64,000 nucleotides of DNA from Carettochelys insculpta. Its lineage: Eukaryota > Chordata > Testudines > Carettochelyidae. The notes beneath the pieces were generated by a model. That model did not search any database, was not told the origin of the DNA, and saw only the letters and a program-made list of their open reading frames with translations. Both the position numbers and the translations under genes were made by a program. Below are positions 1 through 11,129 of the stretch, piece by piece. The stretch spans positions 17,966,001 through 18,030,000 of the forward strand of contig NC_134152.1 of assembly GCF_033958435.1 (NCBI RefSeq), given 5' to 3'. The first letter of the stretch is position 1. Every line of letters begins with the position of its first letter.

Positions 1-120
1 GGCTGAAGGTGATGACTTGCATGAGGGAACCAATGGCGCGAAAGCGGGCATCTGGTAGATAAACCCTTGCTGTGATGGAATTTATACGTTCCCCTATGAA
101 CTCTATGTCCTGTGCAGGGT

Positions 121-942
121 CTATCTTTGATTTGCCAGATTGATGACCAGGCCCAGAGAAGAGAACGTGTCTGCTGTGATGCGTATCATGCGAAGTACCT
201 CCTCCTTCGAGGCCCCTTTCAATAGGCAGTCATTTTTTTTTTTTTTCAGATATGGGAATATAAACATCCCCTGTCTGAGCAGGTAGGCTGACACCACTGC
301 CAAGGTCTTGGTGAAGACTCTGGGGGCCGAGGAGAGGCCAAACGGCAGAACCTTGTACTGAAAATGTTCTTTGCCTACCATAAACCGGAGAAAACGCCTG
401 TGAGCCGGGTGAATAGTTATGTGGAAATACGCGTCTTGTAAGTCGAGGGCTGCGAACCAATCTCCATCGTCCAGTGCCGTAAGTATAGAGGCGACTGTGA
501 TCATCCGAAAGCGTTGCTTGCGCAAGTACCGGTTGAGGCCTCGAAGATCTAGGATGGGCCTCCAGCCTCCTGTCTTTTTCTCTGTGAGGAAGTATCTTGA
601 GTAGAACCCTTTCCCTTGGACTTGCTCCGGCACTCTTTCCTCTGTCCCTATAAGGATAAGATGGTCTACCTCCTGCTTGAGTCTCACTTCGTGGGAGGCG
701 TCCTTTAGGTGGGGTCTGGGTGGAGGTCGTGGCGGTGGGAGCGACTGGAAGGGAATCGCGTAACCCGCGGCTATGATCTCCAGTACCCATTTGTCTGTGG
801 TGATCTTTTGCCACTGGGCGTAGAATGGTCGGAGGCGAGGGTGGAATAGTAGCTTCGGATGACATTGCGCGATGGTAGTGATAGTGCAGCCCTCGATCTG
901 TGTGTCAAACTTGTGGCCTTTGGCCCTGCCCCGAGGACGCAC
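121..942 (-). pseudogene. DIRS reverse transcriptase, copy 1, active site broken
   Basis: This 273-residue open frame carries the DIRS/Ty3-like RT landmarks. A primer-grip-side block GFYSRYFLTEKKTGGWRP lies near residue 110. The block LDLQDAYFHI near residue 167 holds the first catalytic aspartates, and LPFGLSSAPRVFTK lies near residue 200. The YxDD box that should follow is disrupted: a run of 14 T (233-246, plus strand) turns it into YLKKKKND, so the first catalytic aspartate of the box is lost while the reading frame continues. Copy 2 keeps YPDD at the same place. The frame continues into the connection to RNase H (SSLGLVINL). The listed Met is internal and the true start is not known. The other long minus-strand frame here (230-865) is an overlapping shadow. 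Confidence 0.88.
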
Positions 943-999
943 GGCTCTGTTGAGAACATTGCCTGGGAGTTCTGTACTGTTGGTGCTGTTGATGTCGCC

Positions 1000-2650
1000 C
1001 TTGCTTGTAGCCCCTGTGGTACTGGGGACGCTGTGGTTGATACTGCAAACAGCTTCTGTGTGTCAAAGGGGAGATCAACGATCTTTGCCTGCAGATCCCT
1101 CGGGATACCCGATGTCTGGAGTCAGGACTCCCTGCACATGACCACTGCTGTAGCTGTTGAGCGTGCTGCCGTATCCGCTACGTCTAGGGCAATCTGAACT
1201 CCTGTCCTCGAGGCTGCGTAGCCTTTCTGCACGATGGCCTTGAGCACCGGCTTCGTGTCCTCTGGAAGCGAGTCCATGAGGGAAGTCAGCCTGGAGTAGC
1301 TGTCGAAATTATGGTTCGCTAGATGAGCTGCGTAATTCGCCATTCTCAACAGTAGGGTAGAGGAGGAGTAGACCTTTCTGCTGAACAACTCTAGTTTCTT
1401 GGCATCTTGTCCGTTCCCCCTGTCTTGTACTGAGAAGTTTTCGACCTCTGTTGAGACAATTCCACCACCAGAGAATTTGGTTGCAGGTGGCTGAACAGGA
1501 ACTCCATGCCTTTCGTCGGGACGAAATACTTCTTATCCGCTCTCTTGTTTATAGGCGGAGTGGACGCAGGGGTCTGCCATTTTGTGGTGGCAGACTCCAT
1601 GATTGCTTCATCAGCGGAATAGCTATTTTGGAAGAAGCCGGAGGTCTCAGGTTTTTAAGGAGCTTATGGTGTTTCTCCTGCACCTCTGCTGTTTGGATGC
1701 CTTGCGTGAAGGCCACCCTTTTAAGCAGCTCTTGGAACTGTTTGAGATCGTCCGGAGGACGGACGTCCCCTGGGGCCGTGGCCTCGTCAGGGGAAGATAG
1801 CGAGGAACCGCTAGGGTAAACCTCTCTGGACCCCTCTGGATCCTGTTGACGGTGATACATCCTCTCACTAGATAATTGCGAGGGAAAATCTCGGGGTTTC
1901 AGAATCAACTCCCCCTGAGATATCTGCGTTTCCGTCCCCGTCCGCGATTGCCCTCGGGGATATTGAACCGTCTGGGGGGATTTGTCCCTGGGAGTATGCC
2001 TATGGTGTCTATGCCCCGCGTGATAGGGGCGACCATAGCAACACGGGCACTGTTCCGGAGATGGAGACCTGGACTACTCTGGAGGCGCATACCCCCTGCG
2101 TCTGGGGGAGCAAGATCGTCTGGGTGATTGAGACAATGGAGAGACTGATTTGTGGCAGTACTCCAGGGGTTCAAAGCCCAGGAAGGGCGATGGTGGTCCG
2201 AGCCATGGTGATGCTGGCTGTAGGAATGGGGATGGGGCTCAGGGTATACTGGAGGTGACCCCTGCCGCCTCAATTGGAGTCCGCAGCATAAGTGGAGGGC
2301 TTAGAGCGAGTAGCCCTGCAACCCTGTCTGGAGAAGGGCTGCGGTGCCGGGTTTTCTGGTCTGCCTTTCCCCTCCCCTGTGGGGCTGGCTCCGTCCCTTT
2401 CCAAGTCAGGGATCTCGGCCCCGCTGTCTGCGCCGCACTCGGCACACTCCGCTGCGGTGCTGTGCGGGTGGTCTCCCCCGGTGCCTGCAGGCCGCGTGCC
2501 TGCAAGCTCTGCACCGCCGGTTCCCCGGGGGTTCGGTGCCGCTAGCTGCGGTGCCGCCGGTTCCGGCGCTTGCCTGGCTGCCACCCTGCCCGCGGTGCGG
2601 GGCGGCTGTTTGATTATCGGAGGCTCAGCCTCTGCCACATGCATCTCCGC
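1000..2650 (-). pseudogene. DIRS Gag-like region, copy 1, frameshifted
   Basis: Several minus-strand segments in different frames (1122-1388, 1391-1600, 1549-1908, 1905-2273, 2270-2644) together align with the region upstream of RT in copy 2 (26820-28470). Shared blocks include LLRMANYAAHLANHNF followed by LTSLMDSLPE, and IALDVADTAARSTA, which are typical of the Gag-like ORF of vertebrate DIRS elements. The N-terminal part is rich in Ala, Pro and Gln, and the middle has Arg/His-rich stretches that fit a nucleic-acid-binding protein. At least four frame changes are needed to join the pieces, so it is a pseudogene. Which breaks are real and which reflect sequencing cannot be told here. Confidence 0.7.
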
Positions 2651-3814
2651 GCTGCCGCCGCTCAGCTCTGACTGTGGCTGGGGCTATGCGCTCCACCCGT
2701 CCTGCTCGCTGTGGCTGCCGGCAGGGATCAGGTTGGTGAAAGCTTCCTCTGTTTTTGCGCTGATGGGGTTAGGGAAGCAGCTTCCCTTTTATGGGCCCCT
2801 GCGGGTCCCTCCCGCTGAGGCCGCTCCAGCATGTCTGGCTGGAGAGCCTTGTCAAAGAGCAGCATTTTCAGCCGCATCTCCCTGTCCTTCCTTGCTCTGG
2901 CTGTGAGCTTTGCGCAGAAGGAGCATTTCTGTGCCCATCGGAGGCCGGCATCGCTTCGCGGCATGACTCACACTTTTGAATCCTGAAGAGGACATTGTGG
3001 TGAGTCTTTGAGTTGTTAATCGGGTACTTAGCACCTTCTCTGTGCCTTTTCCCCTCTCGGACTCAGCCTGCCGCGGCAGGAGGCCTAATGGCCTTACGTC
3101 CCCGGGCCTCCGCTGCTCCGCTTGCTACTAAGGCTGTAAAACTTTACTTTTTACTCTCTTTTGTTTTTTTTTTTGAAAGCAATAACAAGCTAACTTAAGC
3201 TAAAGACTGAAAAAGAAGCTCTAAACACTTTAAAAACATTGAATACGCTAACTCTGGCCGTAGCCTGAGCCGATTCCGTCTGCAGCCGATGGCGGTTTAA
3301 AAGGAACTGGCGGGGACCGGATCACGCACGCGGCTGGGAGCGTGCAAGGGAGCGGCGCACGCCAGCGCATGCGCGGTCTGGCAGAAACTGCTGAAAAGAT
3401 CCGACCTGCGGCGCCGGGGCGAGCCCGACACCTATCGTGGAGCACCCACGGGGACACTCGAGGAAGAACATGAATTAGGTGGGTGTGCACATGGGGAACA
3501 TAAGGATGGAAATGCGGAAAATGTAAGGACATGAAGAGGAAACGTTCTCCTTTTTGGCAGTGACAGAAATGAGTACTATATCTAGGGCCCCTTTTCATCT
3601 CAAGAGATGGTGGGTAGCAGCAATGGTGAGGATATATGGGCAGTGTTTGAGTCTACAGCTTCCTCTCATGGCTTATCCACCCAATATTGGTTTTGCACGG
3701 TTGATTGCAATGACCGCATGTCAGTCTATTTCCGAATTCTTGAGTCTAAGAGCTTTTCCTTCTAAGACAAAGTTCTTTTGCATGGCTTGCACATATACTA
3801 GCAAAGGATGATGT

Positions 3815-4440
3815 GCCCTGTCACAGCAGTCTTCACCAGGTATTTCGATGTAGATTCCCAGGATTTTGGACTGATGTTGAACTTTTTCATGGTGTTTTTG
3901 CGTGCATCCTTGAATCTTAGCTTCAGTTCACTGAAGAGGATTTCTTTGGGAAGACATTCCTCACCCATTCTTCTCACATGACCAAGCCAATGTAAGTCTT
4001 CTACTGTTGAGCATTGCTATGAGGCTGCATATGCCAGATCTTGACAGAAAATCTACATTTGAAACTTTATCTTGCCAGTTGATATTCATCATTCTCCGCA
4101 GCAGCAAAGATGGAAGCTGTTCATTTTTTTTCTCTTGGTTTGAGTAGGTGGTCCATTTCTTAGAACCATATAGCAGGACACTCAATACACATGCCTGTTA
4201 GATTAGTATCTTTGTTTTCACTGTCAGCTTAGGATTGTTCCAGGCACTTTTTGTAAGTCTGCCAAAAATAGTCGCTGCCTTCCTGATTCTGATGTTCAGT
4301 TCTTCGTCTGTGGATAGGTTTGTGGTGACAGTAGATCCAAGGTGACAGAACTGCTGAACCACACTTAATGGGCTGTTATCCAGAATGACACTGAGTGCTA
4401 AGTGGGGAGATATACATGTGAACACCCTGTATTTGGAGAA
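3815..4440 (-). pseudogene. Non-LTR LINE reverse transcriptase C-terminal fragment
   Basis: Minus-strand frames 4198-4425 and 3961-4185, plus a shifted continuation to about 3815, read as the C-terminal part of a LINE polyprotein. Visible landmarks are FCHLGSTVT followed by DEELNIRIRKAATIFGRLTK and KLTVKTKI, then VLLYGSKKWTT (the common LLYGSETWT motif), then RRMMNINWQDKVSN and an RRL-TLAW block. These occur after the catalytic domain in many vertebrate non-LTR elements. The catalytic core and endonuclease are missing, so this is a 5'-truncated copy with at least two frame breaks and an in-frame stop near 4195. I cannot assign the clade (RTE, L2 or another) from this part alone. Confidence 0.75.
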
Positions 4441-5046
4441 CCTACTTTGACATAATTAGTGCTTGTGCAAAAAGGACAGGCATATATATTGTTGTTCACT
4501 GAATGCAAGTTGTAAACTTAATACCTTCCCTGCCTGACAAAACTAACTGAACCAAAACAATGGTTATACTAAACACAGCTATTTACATCTATTTACATGG
4601 AAGGAGCTAGGGAATTGTGGCACAGCAACAGGTACTTCATTACAAAAATGGAACAGCCACCGCAAGCTGTAAGAAGAGAACAGAGGGGTGCTGAGTTGCC
4701 TGGGTCATACATAGGCTTCACATAGGTGCCATTCCAGGGGGCTACCTGGACAACCTGGCTGGGTAGTTGCTAGGGAAAACTTTCTGACACCCATGCACAC
4801 ATGTGCACATACATCTAACTCGAACAAATACAAGCAAGCACTCGAAGCACAGAACATTAGTCCATCTACTCTGAACTTCTGCATATCTTCCAGTCATTGG
4901 CTCTTGTTTTGTCATTCTTTGCTGGATTAAAGAGCCCATTAGTACCCAGCATCTTCTGCCCAGGAAAGCATTCTTACACTGTAATCCACTCACCTCTCAA
5001 TCTTTTTTAAAATAAACCAAACAGTCTTTTTTAAGAAAAATAAAAC
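4441..5046. other. Intergenic/intronic DNA, no recognised feature
   Basis: AT-rich DNA between the LINE fragment and the hAT-like element. I see no coding signal or repeat that I recognise. Confidence 0.5.
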
Positions 5047-5981
5047 CAGAGGCTCTCAACCTTTTCAGACTACTGTTCTACTTTCAGAAGTCTGATCTGT
5101 CTTACGTACCTTTCCACCCTCATTGCTTATAATATCAGACCTAAAAACAGAAAAATGTCAGAGAACAGTATAATAGAAAAAATTGGTTACATTTTTACCA
5201 TGTAATTATAAAATACATCAGTTGGACTACAAATACTGTACAGGTTGAACCTGTACAACCCATGACTCCCAGGCTCAGCAACTGGACCACCGAGTTCTGG
5301 CAGCTGGGACTCAGACAGCAAGAGGCTCTGTGGCTGGGAGCCCTGCCAGGGTCTGGAATCCAGCCAGTGCAGGTGGCAGCAGGGCTGCAGCCCATCCAGG
5401 GTTGGCAGACAGGACCGCAGTCAGATCACACAGCCCGAGTGAGACAGACTGACAGACGCGTCTGGCAGCCCAGGAAAGGTGGGTGGGCAGCATTTGAGAG
5501 TCCATCTGCGGTTGGTGGCAGTACAGCCCTGAGTGGAGCCGGTGACAGTGGGGTAGAGGGCTTAAGCTGGGCAGGCAGCCAGAAGCCAGGCCAGGGCCAG
5601 CAGCAGTGGGGCCAGCAGCCAGCTGAGGATGAAGGCCCAGTCAACTGGGGCTGGAAGTGGAGCCAGTTTGGGGGCTGGTGGCCAGATCTGAGGGTGGAGC
5701 TGAGCACAGGAACTGGAATTAATCTTCTGTGGTCCAGCAAACTCCCTCCATTTGGACTGGTCAGGTTCCGAGGATGTTGGACCAAGCGAGTCAAGCCTGT
5801 ATGCACATTTTAGTTTATAGTACATTGATCAATATAAATGAGTCAATGTCAATACACAATTTTAGTATTTACTGACCCTACTGGTGCTTTTTATGCAACT
5901 AGTTGTACAACTAGGCAAATATCTAGATAAACCGAAGTATTCCCAGGAAGACCTCTGCATACTCATGGTTGAGAACCACTG
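5047..5981. mobile_element. hAT-like non-autonomous element split by an insertion
   Basis: The left end CAGAGGCTCTCAACC and the complement of the right end, CAGTGGTTCTCAACC, form imperfect hAT-type terminal repeats. The outer sequences (5047-5235 and 5802-5981) are AT-rich and resemble a dispersed hAT repeat common in turtles that I recall. The middle is a GC-rich insertion, listed separately. The expected 8-bp target duplication is not convincing (AATAAAAC against AGCTAAAG, 4 of 8). No transposase is present. Confidence 0.65.
5241..5796. mobile_element. GC-rich insertion nested in the hAT-like element
   Basis: This 556-bp GC-rich block interrupts AT-rich host sequence. It is flanked on both sides by CTGTA (5236-5240 and 5797-5801), a possible 5-bp target duplication. 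Its ends are loosely inverted: CAGGTTGAACC on the left, and the complement of the right end begins GCTTGACTCGC. The left end resembles a dispersed reptile repeat beginning with the same AGGTTGAACC. The 183-residue plus-strand frame across it (5262-5813) is Gly/Gln/Trp-rich low-complexity translation and resembles no protein I know. Confidence 0.5.
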
Positions 5982-6109
5982 AGCTAAAGTAAACTTCCCC
6001 ATTTTTTTCCAGTCTTTGCACCATGTGTGGCATTTTTTCTGCACTCTCCAAATTTTCAATCTCCTTCCAAAGATATTCCTGCATACATAATTCTACAATC
6101 AGTCTAACC

Positions 6110-6809
6110 CAGCGGTTTTCAACCAGTGTGCCATGGCTGAATTTGTCAATTTCCTCTTGCTGTGGCTCTTTGCAGAGCCACCACGGAGGGTTGGGGGTGA
6201 CTGATGACCCCGCACCAGCTGGGCCTCAAGACTGCCTGAGTCCCAACTGGCACTGGGTTTGTCAATTCCACCCTCCCCCAATCACAGTGGCTCTTTGCAG
6301 AACCACCATGAGGGGAAATGCTGACCCCACAGGACATCATTCACTCTGGGAGGCAGCTAAAGTGCTGTTTCCCGGTTTGAACAAGCTGGAGGGGAGCTCT
6401 GGCAAGGGGGACGGAAGGAGGGAGGTAGCCTGTTGGAACTGGGACATGGTTTAAATGCCATGTCCTGGCTCCAATGGGCTGGAGGGGAGGGGAGGGGAGA
6501 GCAGCCTGCTTTCAGTGGTTACTTTTTTATTCAACATCCCTAGCATGGCATTGAGGAGATTTGAAAATGTGTCTGTGCTCACTGTGTAAGACAATGTCTA
6601 TGGTGGTTTTGAAACATTAATGCATTTGATCCTTGTTTAGCTTGTTGTATGCACTACTACGTTGCAAACCTTTCCAGTAAGACTGTAACCATAGTAAATG
6701 TAAGTAAATGCGACACTTATGAACATTTGATTCAGCTGAAAAAAGAGGGTGTGCCATGGAATTGTCTTATTGAAGGGTGCTGTGTTACTGAAAAAATTGG
6801 GAACCACTG
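6110..6809. mobile_element. hAT MITE with 8-bp target duplication
   Basis: The element begins CAGCGGTTTTCAA and ends TTGGGAACCACTG, giving inverted ends of the hAT (Charlie-like) type. It is flanked by GTCTAACC (6102-6109) and GTCTAGCC (6810-6817), an 8-bp target duplication with one mismatch, as expected for hAT. It is 700 bp with no transposase. The segment around the box TGTGGCTCTTTGCAGA occurs twice (6158 and 6288), which suggests a short internal tandem duplication. A related copy lies at 56047-56695. Confidence 0.85.
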
Positions 6810-6817
6810 GTCTAGCC

Positions 6818-9800
6818 AATGCCATATAGAGAGAAAATTCAACTCCTTATTCCCAGTCATGAGTCCTCTGCTAATATAGCCAAAATTGCATAACACATTC
6901 ATCCTCTAATCAAGCGCTGCTCCTCCAGCCTAATTCCTTAATGTGGGGCTATCACACTAATTAGTCTTTTCTGAGCTTCCTTATCTCTTTCAGGGCTGGT
7001 GTGGGGAACACACACTTTCAGAGAGACTCCCAACTTTGTTGGTTTGTTCTTAGAAATAGTAAATTAGTTGTTCAAGAGACACACTTAAGAAAACAAAAGG
7101 AAGAATGAGATAAGGAGAGAAGAGGTGAAGATGAGGGAAACAAACACAAGGCAAAGTGGGGGCAGTGAGAGTTCGGAGAAAATAGAGATTTGAAAAGTAC
7201 AGAGTATCTGGGGTGCAAATACATGAGCAGAAAAAGACATAAATAATGCTGCAGAAGTTCTTGAGTCTCACTTTGCTACCACTAGTAGTGAGGGAAAGGA
7301 CTGCTGGGCAATCCTTCCAAACAAGAGACTTTCAGAGAGGGACCTTGGCTTTCAAATATGACATGGAATGCGGGCCATATAACAAGACTCAGTTATTATG
7401 TGCTCTACAGAGCACTTCTGGCATGGTGCTATGAGATCAAATTGACAATAGCCACATGTAACATCACTAGGTTGCAGCTGTGAGGAACCAAATGCCAAAC
7501 AGCTCCCTCACACTGTAATAATCTTCTTCATTATTCTAAACTGACGTCAAAAAGCAGTGCTCAGATAGATCACTACTCTGGATAATTCAAACATGCTTAC
7601 AAAGTATTTCATACTTCAGCTACTTTTATTTAATTTTAAACCCCATCTAATGCTGCTTCTATGTTAAATTAACTGGGGAACCACTTGCCAGTCATTGCAT
7701 TTGTGGTCCTTGGTCTTCAACATTACCTGTGGGTGCAGAGCACCTACTAATTTTTCCCTGTGGATGCTCCAGCCCTGCAGCATCCACACAATGCCTCTAG
7801 GTTCAACTCATGATTTTTCATTTCTTGATGCTGGCAATACTGACATTATTGCCTCACATGCAAAAGTCAGCAAAGATTCTAGAACAGGTTGTCAGAAGAG
7901 GAAAACAGAAAACAGAGATCCAGCTGTGGAAAGGAAATGAAAATCAGATTGTAAATAGATATAAAAATATTTCAAGGTTTTTATTCCAATTTATTCTTGA
8001 ATTGTAAGCAAACCAAAGAGGAGTTGCTCATAATATTCTCCCTATTCAATCCACTCTCAAAAAATGTATCTTTCTTTATTGGCTATGGAGCCCATATTTG
8101 TAAACAGAGTTTGAGAGACACCTGCACACAGGAATGACTAGATGTCTAAAACGTTCAGTTTTAAACACAAAAGTGCATGTCACCTGGTTGTTACCAAGGA
8201 AACAGGATCACTGCTGTAATGACCCAAAACTTTACCTGATTGAATGTTCTATTTTAGAGAAAAAATTTAACCTACTCCTAGACTGCTAGAAGATAAGCAT
8301 GTTACAGCAGTAATCTACATGGGCTACAAAAAATCCTTCCTGCCAGAGGCAGGGATACTGCTGTGTTCATTTACTAGCAAGGGGAACAGGATAAAGAGAG
8401 AGAAACATGTTTTGCCAGGAATGACAACCATTCATTTCTCCTGACTGGTCTGTCTTTTATGACTAATCCCCTTTATTACTAGAAGAGAAAACTAAAAAAA
8501 AAAAGCCCATGTTATAATGCCTGGGGTCACAACCAACATAAACATACACAAAAAGCAATTGACCATTGTATACAACTAAACACGATGATTTATCACAACT
8601 CAGGATGGGCCTGATTTTTCTTAAGTAGGAGTATGATGTGTCAGGCCGCATGATAGACACACTGTACAAGCTGATGGGCAAGCTTTATGCACAGTATTGA
8701 ATACAGAAAAAACAAGCTTAGGTGCAGCACTTATTTTCATAATAGGCAAAGTGGCATTCTCACTTTCCCAGGGGGCACAGCCCCTAATTTGAAAAAGGAG
8801 AGGGAAAAGAATCTAAAAGACACACTTGTAGCAAAAACATTACACTTAATACCAAGTTTTAAGATGGCACCTTGAGGAGCCCTGTAAGAAGTTTGCTGTA
8901 ATACTGAATATCATTTTTTTTTGTTTTCATTTTATTTCTAGTTCCTTCCGTTTACAGTGGAAAAAAAAAAAGAGATAGACACCGAGTACGTTTCCCCTAC
9001 TTGATTTAGAATCTTATTAGTAACTATCTAGCTTTAAATTTTTGCCCTAAAGACCTCAAAGTAAAAGCACTCTCTAGAGCACTGCTAGTATATTTGTAAA
9101 TACAAGAGCCACATACTTTTCTTGCTACATGTCAAGAAATGTATATACATAGTGCCAGCATTGCCTGATTTTGTTGTTTTTTTTCCTGATACAACACGAA
9201 GCAAGCATTTCAATCTTACTCACAGGGCAACTGTGAAAGCTGATAAGCCCTCGAGTGTTCCCAACTCTTGGCTGGAGAGCGTGTAAGTACTTTATGTGCT
9301 AAATTATTGCCTTCATGAGCCCTGTAAAGGTAGCTTTGCATACAGAGAAGCTTGACTGAATCTACTTGATGGGAATATATTCATAAATACCCATGATTTA
9401 ACTATTCGTGAGGATTGTTGAACAATTCATAGCAATTAACTCTGCAGAGCTAAGTCTTATTGTAGTTATTTAGATGCTAATCTACTTTAAAAGTCATATT
9501 GCTTGCAACTGAAATGGATTTTTGCCTTACACTAAGCTGTAATATCAAATGAGAGATTTTATAATGAAAAAACTTGCAGTATTATGCATCTACTTAATGC
9601 TAGTTTGATAGAATACCAGCAAGAGCAAGCAACATTCACTCAAGCATGTTATGTGAGGTGTCTTTGATCAGAAACTGTGACAAGGTCAGGTGTTTCTTTA
9701 AGACTAGATCTGAAGGACTGATTCTATATATAAAAAAACCATAAGCATAACACAGGGAAAAAAAGCTTTGAATTTTATTTATCCTGGATGTTAACATACT

Positions 9801-9822
9801 TCAGCACAAAAATGCCTTAAAA
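6818..9822. other. Intronic-type DNA, no recognised feature
   Basis: About 3 kb of AT-rich sequence with short homopolymer runs. The open frames are all short and show no conserved motif. No splice-flanked coding segment was recognised. Confidence 0.5.
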
Positions 9823-10250
9823 CAGCAGTGTCCAATAGGAATTCAAAGATCGCCACCCTTGTGGTTGTTGTATTTTCCACATTATTAAATAAATATCTAA
9901 ATAAATGCACTCCCCCTCCCCCAGATCCAAGCTCCCCCAGAGCCACACACTCTCAGTACCCCCTTTAAATAAATACCCTCCCCCTCCCCCAGAGCCAGGC
10001 ACCATCACCTCTGTCCCGTTCTAATTCAATGCTGGTTACTCACCGGAGCTGCCGCCGCCATGCACTTGTTTCACCAAGTGGTGGGGAGCACGCACAGAGT
10101 GGGTGGATGACACACCCCACATGCAGCTCGCAGGAGGAGTCGCATTTAAAGGCTCCAAGAGCTACATGAGGCTTGGCCACTCCCATATTTGCCACAATGC
10201 AGTGTCCTATTCACCACATGTGGTGAGTGGTGAATGTCTTGGACACTGCA
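9823..10250. mobile_element. hAT-type non-autonomous element
   Basis: The perfect inverted ends CAGTGTCCAA (from 9826) and TTGGACACTG (to 10248) sit inside a direct repeat GCCTTAAAA (9814-9822 and 10251-10259), which gives an 8- to 9-bp target duplication. The interior has two CTCCCCCTCCCCCAGA boxes (about 9908 and 9979) and a Gly-codon-rich frame with no protein match. Its length of 428 bp and lack of transposase mark it as a MITE. The element at 45599-45957 shares the end motif and the block CATTCACCACATGTGG in inverted context. Confidence 0.75.
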
Positions 10251-10457
10251 GCCTTAAAATACTGCATACATTTAAAAAGAAGTATGGATTAGCTTCAAAC
10301 CACTATGGCTATACTCTGCAATAGTGACCTGAATGCTATAGAAGTTTTTTCGGTGTAATGTAAAGGTAGGAGAAGGTATCAAGAAATTCACAGGAGTCTT
10401 AGCTTCCAAAAGTTCAAATTCTCTCTATCACCAGGAAAATATACCTCCTGACATAAG

Positions 10458-11129
10458 AGGTGCATCTGCACTAGCCGGCTACTTCGAAGTAGCTGGCACA
10501 ATGTCGAAATAGTACGTGTCGTGTGTACACGTGCCATGAGCTATTTTGACGTAGAAATCAACGTTAGGCAGCGAGACGTTGAAATCACTATTCCTATCCA
10601 AAGATTGGAACAGTGCCCTACTTCAACATTCAACATTGAAGTAGGGCGTGTGTAGACAATCCGCGTCCTGCTACATTGAAATAGCGGGGTCCTCCATGGT
10701 GGCCATCAGCTGAGGGGTTGAGAGACGCTCTGTCCAGCCCCTAGCGAGCTCTATGGTCGCCACGTGCAGCAGCCCTTAGCCCAGGGCTTCTGGCTGCTGC
10801 TGCTGCTGCAGCTGGGGGTCCATGCTATGTGCACAGGGTCTGCAAACGGTTGTCAGCTCTGTGGATCTCGTGCTGTGCAGGCCGAGTGTGTCTGGGAGGG
10901 GCCCTTTAAGGGAGTGGCTTGGGGCTTTGCTGGCCCCTAATTTCAACGGGGAGCGCTTGTGTGTGTGTGGACACTCCGCATTTCCTTCCAGGGAGGCTCC
11001 TTTCAACATTGAACGTCGATGGCACCAGCTCTGGAGGATGTGTAGGTGATACATGTTGAAGTAGCCCATTTCGATGTTCTTACGTTGAAATAGACTATTT
11101 CAATGTATTGTGCAAGTGTAGATGTAGCC
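10458..11129. mobile_element. TIR element, TTCGAAGTAG family copy A
   Basis: The left end GGTGCATCTGCACTAGCC and the complement of the right end GGCTACATCTACACTTGC form imperfect inverted repeats. Subterminal blocks are built from CTACTTCGAAGTAGC and CAACATTGAAGTAGGG palindromic words. The central part (10690-10990) is GC-rich and contains (CTG)n. The sequence is about 670 bp and matches the element at 44798-45485 along its whole length. The target duplication is unclear (AAG against AAC). No coding potential is evident. The end motif is shared with the Harbinger elements in this window, so I infer that it is mobilised by a Harbinger-like transposase. Confidence 0.75.

Larger units (their letters stand above)
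1..3470 (-). mobile_element. DIRS-type retrotransposon, copy 1 (cut by window start)
   Basis: Seen: on the minus strand, a gag-like region (about 1000-2650) precedes a reverse transcriptase (121-942), and the left edge lies in the RT/RNase H region. The high-coordinate end (about 3430-3470) carries the terminal motif GTGGAGCACCCACGGGGACA followed by CTCGAGGAAGAA, which also ends copy 2 at 29500-29536. The sequence aligns with copy 2 through most of its length, including the CpG-rich leader at 3260-3430. Known: DIRS elements encode Gag, RT/RNase H and a tyrosine recombinase and have inverted ends rather than ordinary LTRs. The recombinase half lies outside the window. No target duplication is expected for this class. 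Confidence 0.88.

Noticed and set aside
230..865. 211-residue minus-strand frame overlapping the DIRS RT
   Set aside because: It is the same region read in another frame. The RT motifs are in the 121-942 frame, and the 211-residue product is low-complexity.
2292..2906. 204-residue plus-strand frame, Cys/Ala/Pro-rich
   Set aside because: Antisense shadow of the DIRS Gag and leader region.
5262..5813. 183-residue plus-strand frame rich in Gly, Gln and Trp
   Set aside because: It lies within a GC-rich nested repeat and has no conserved motif.
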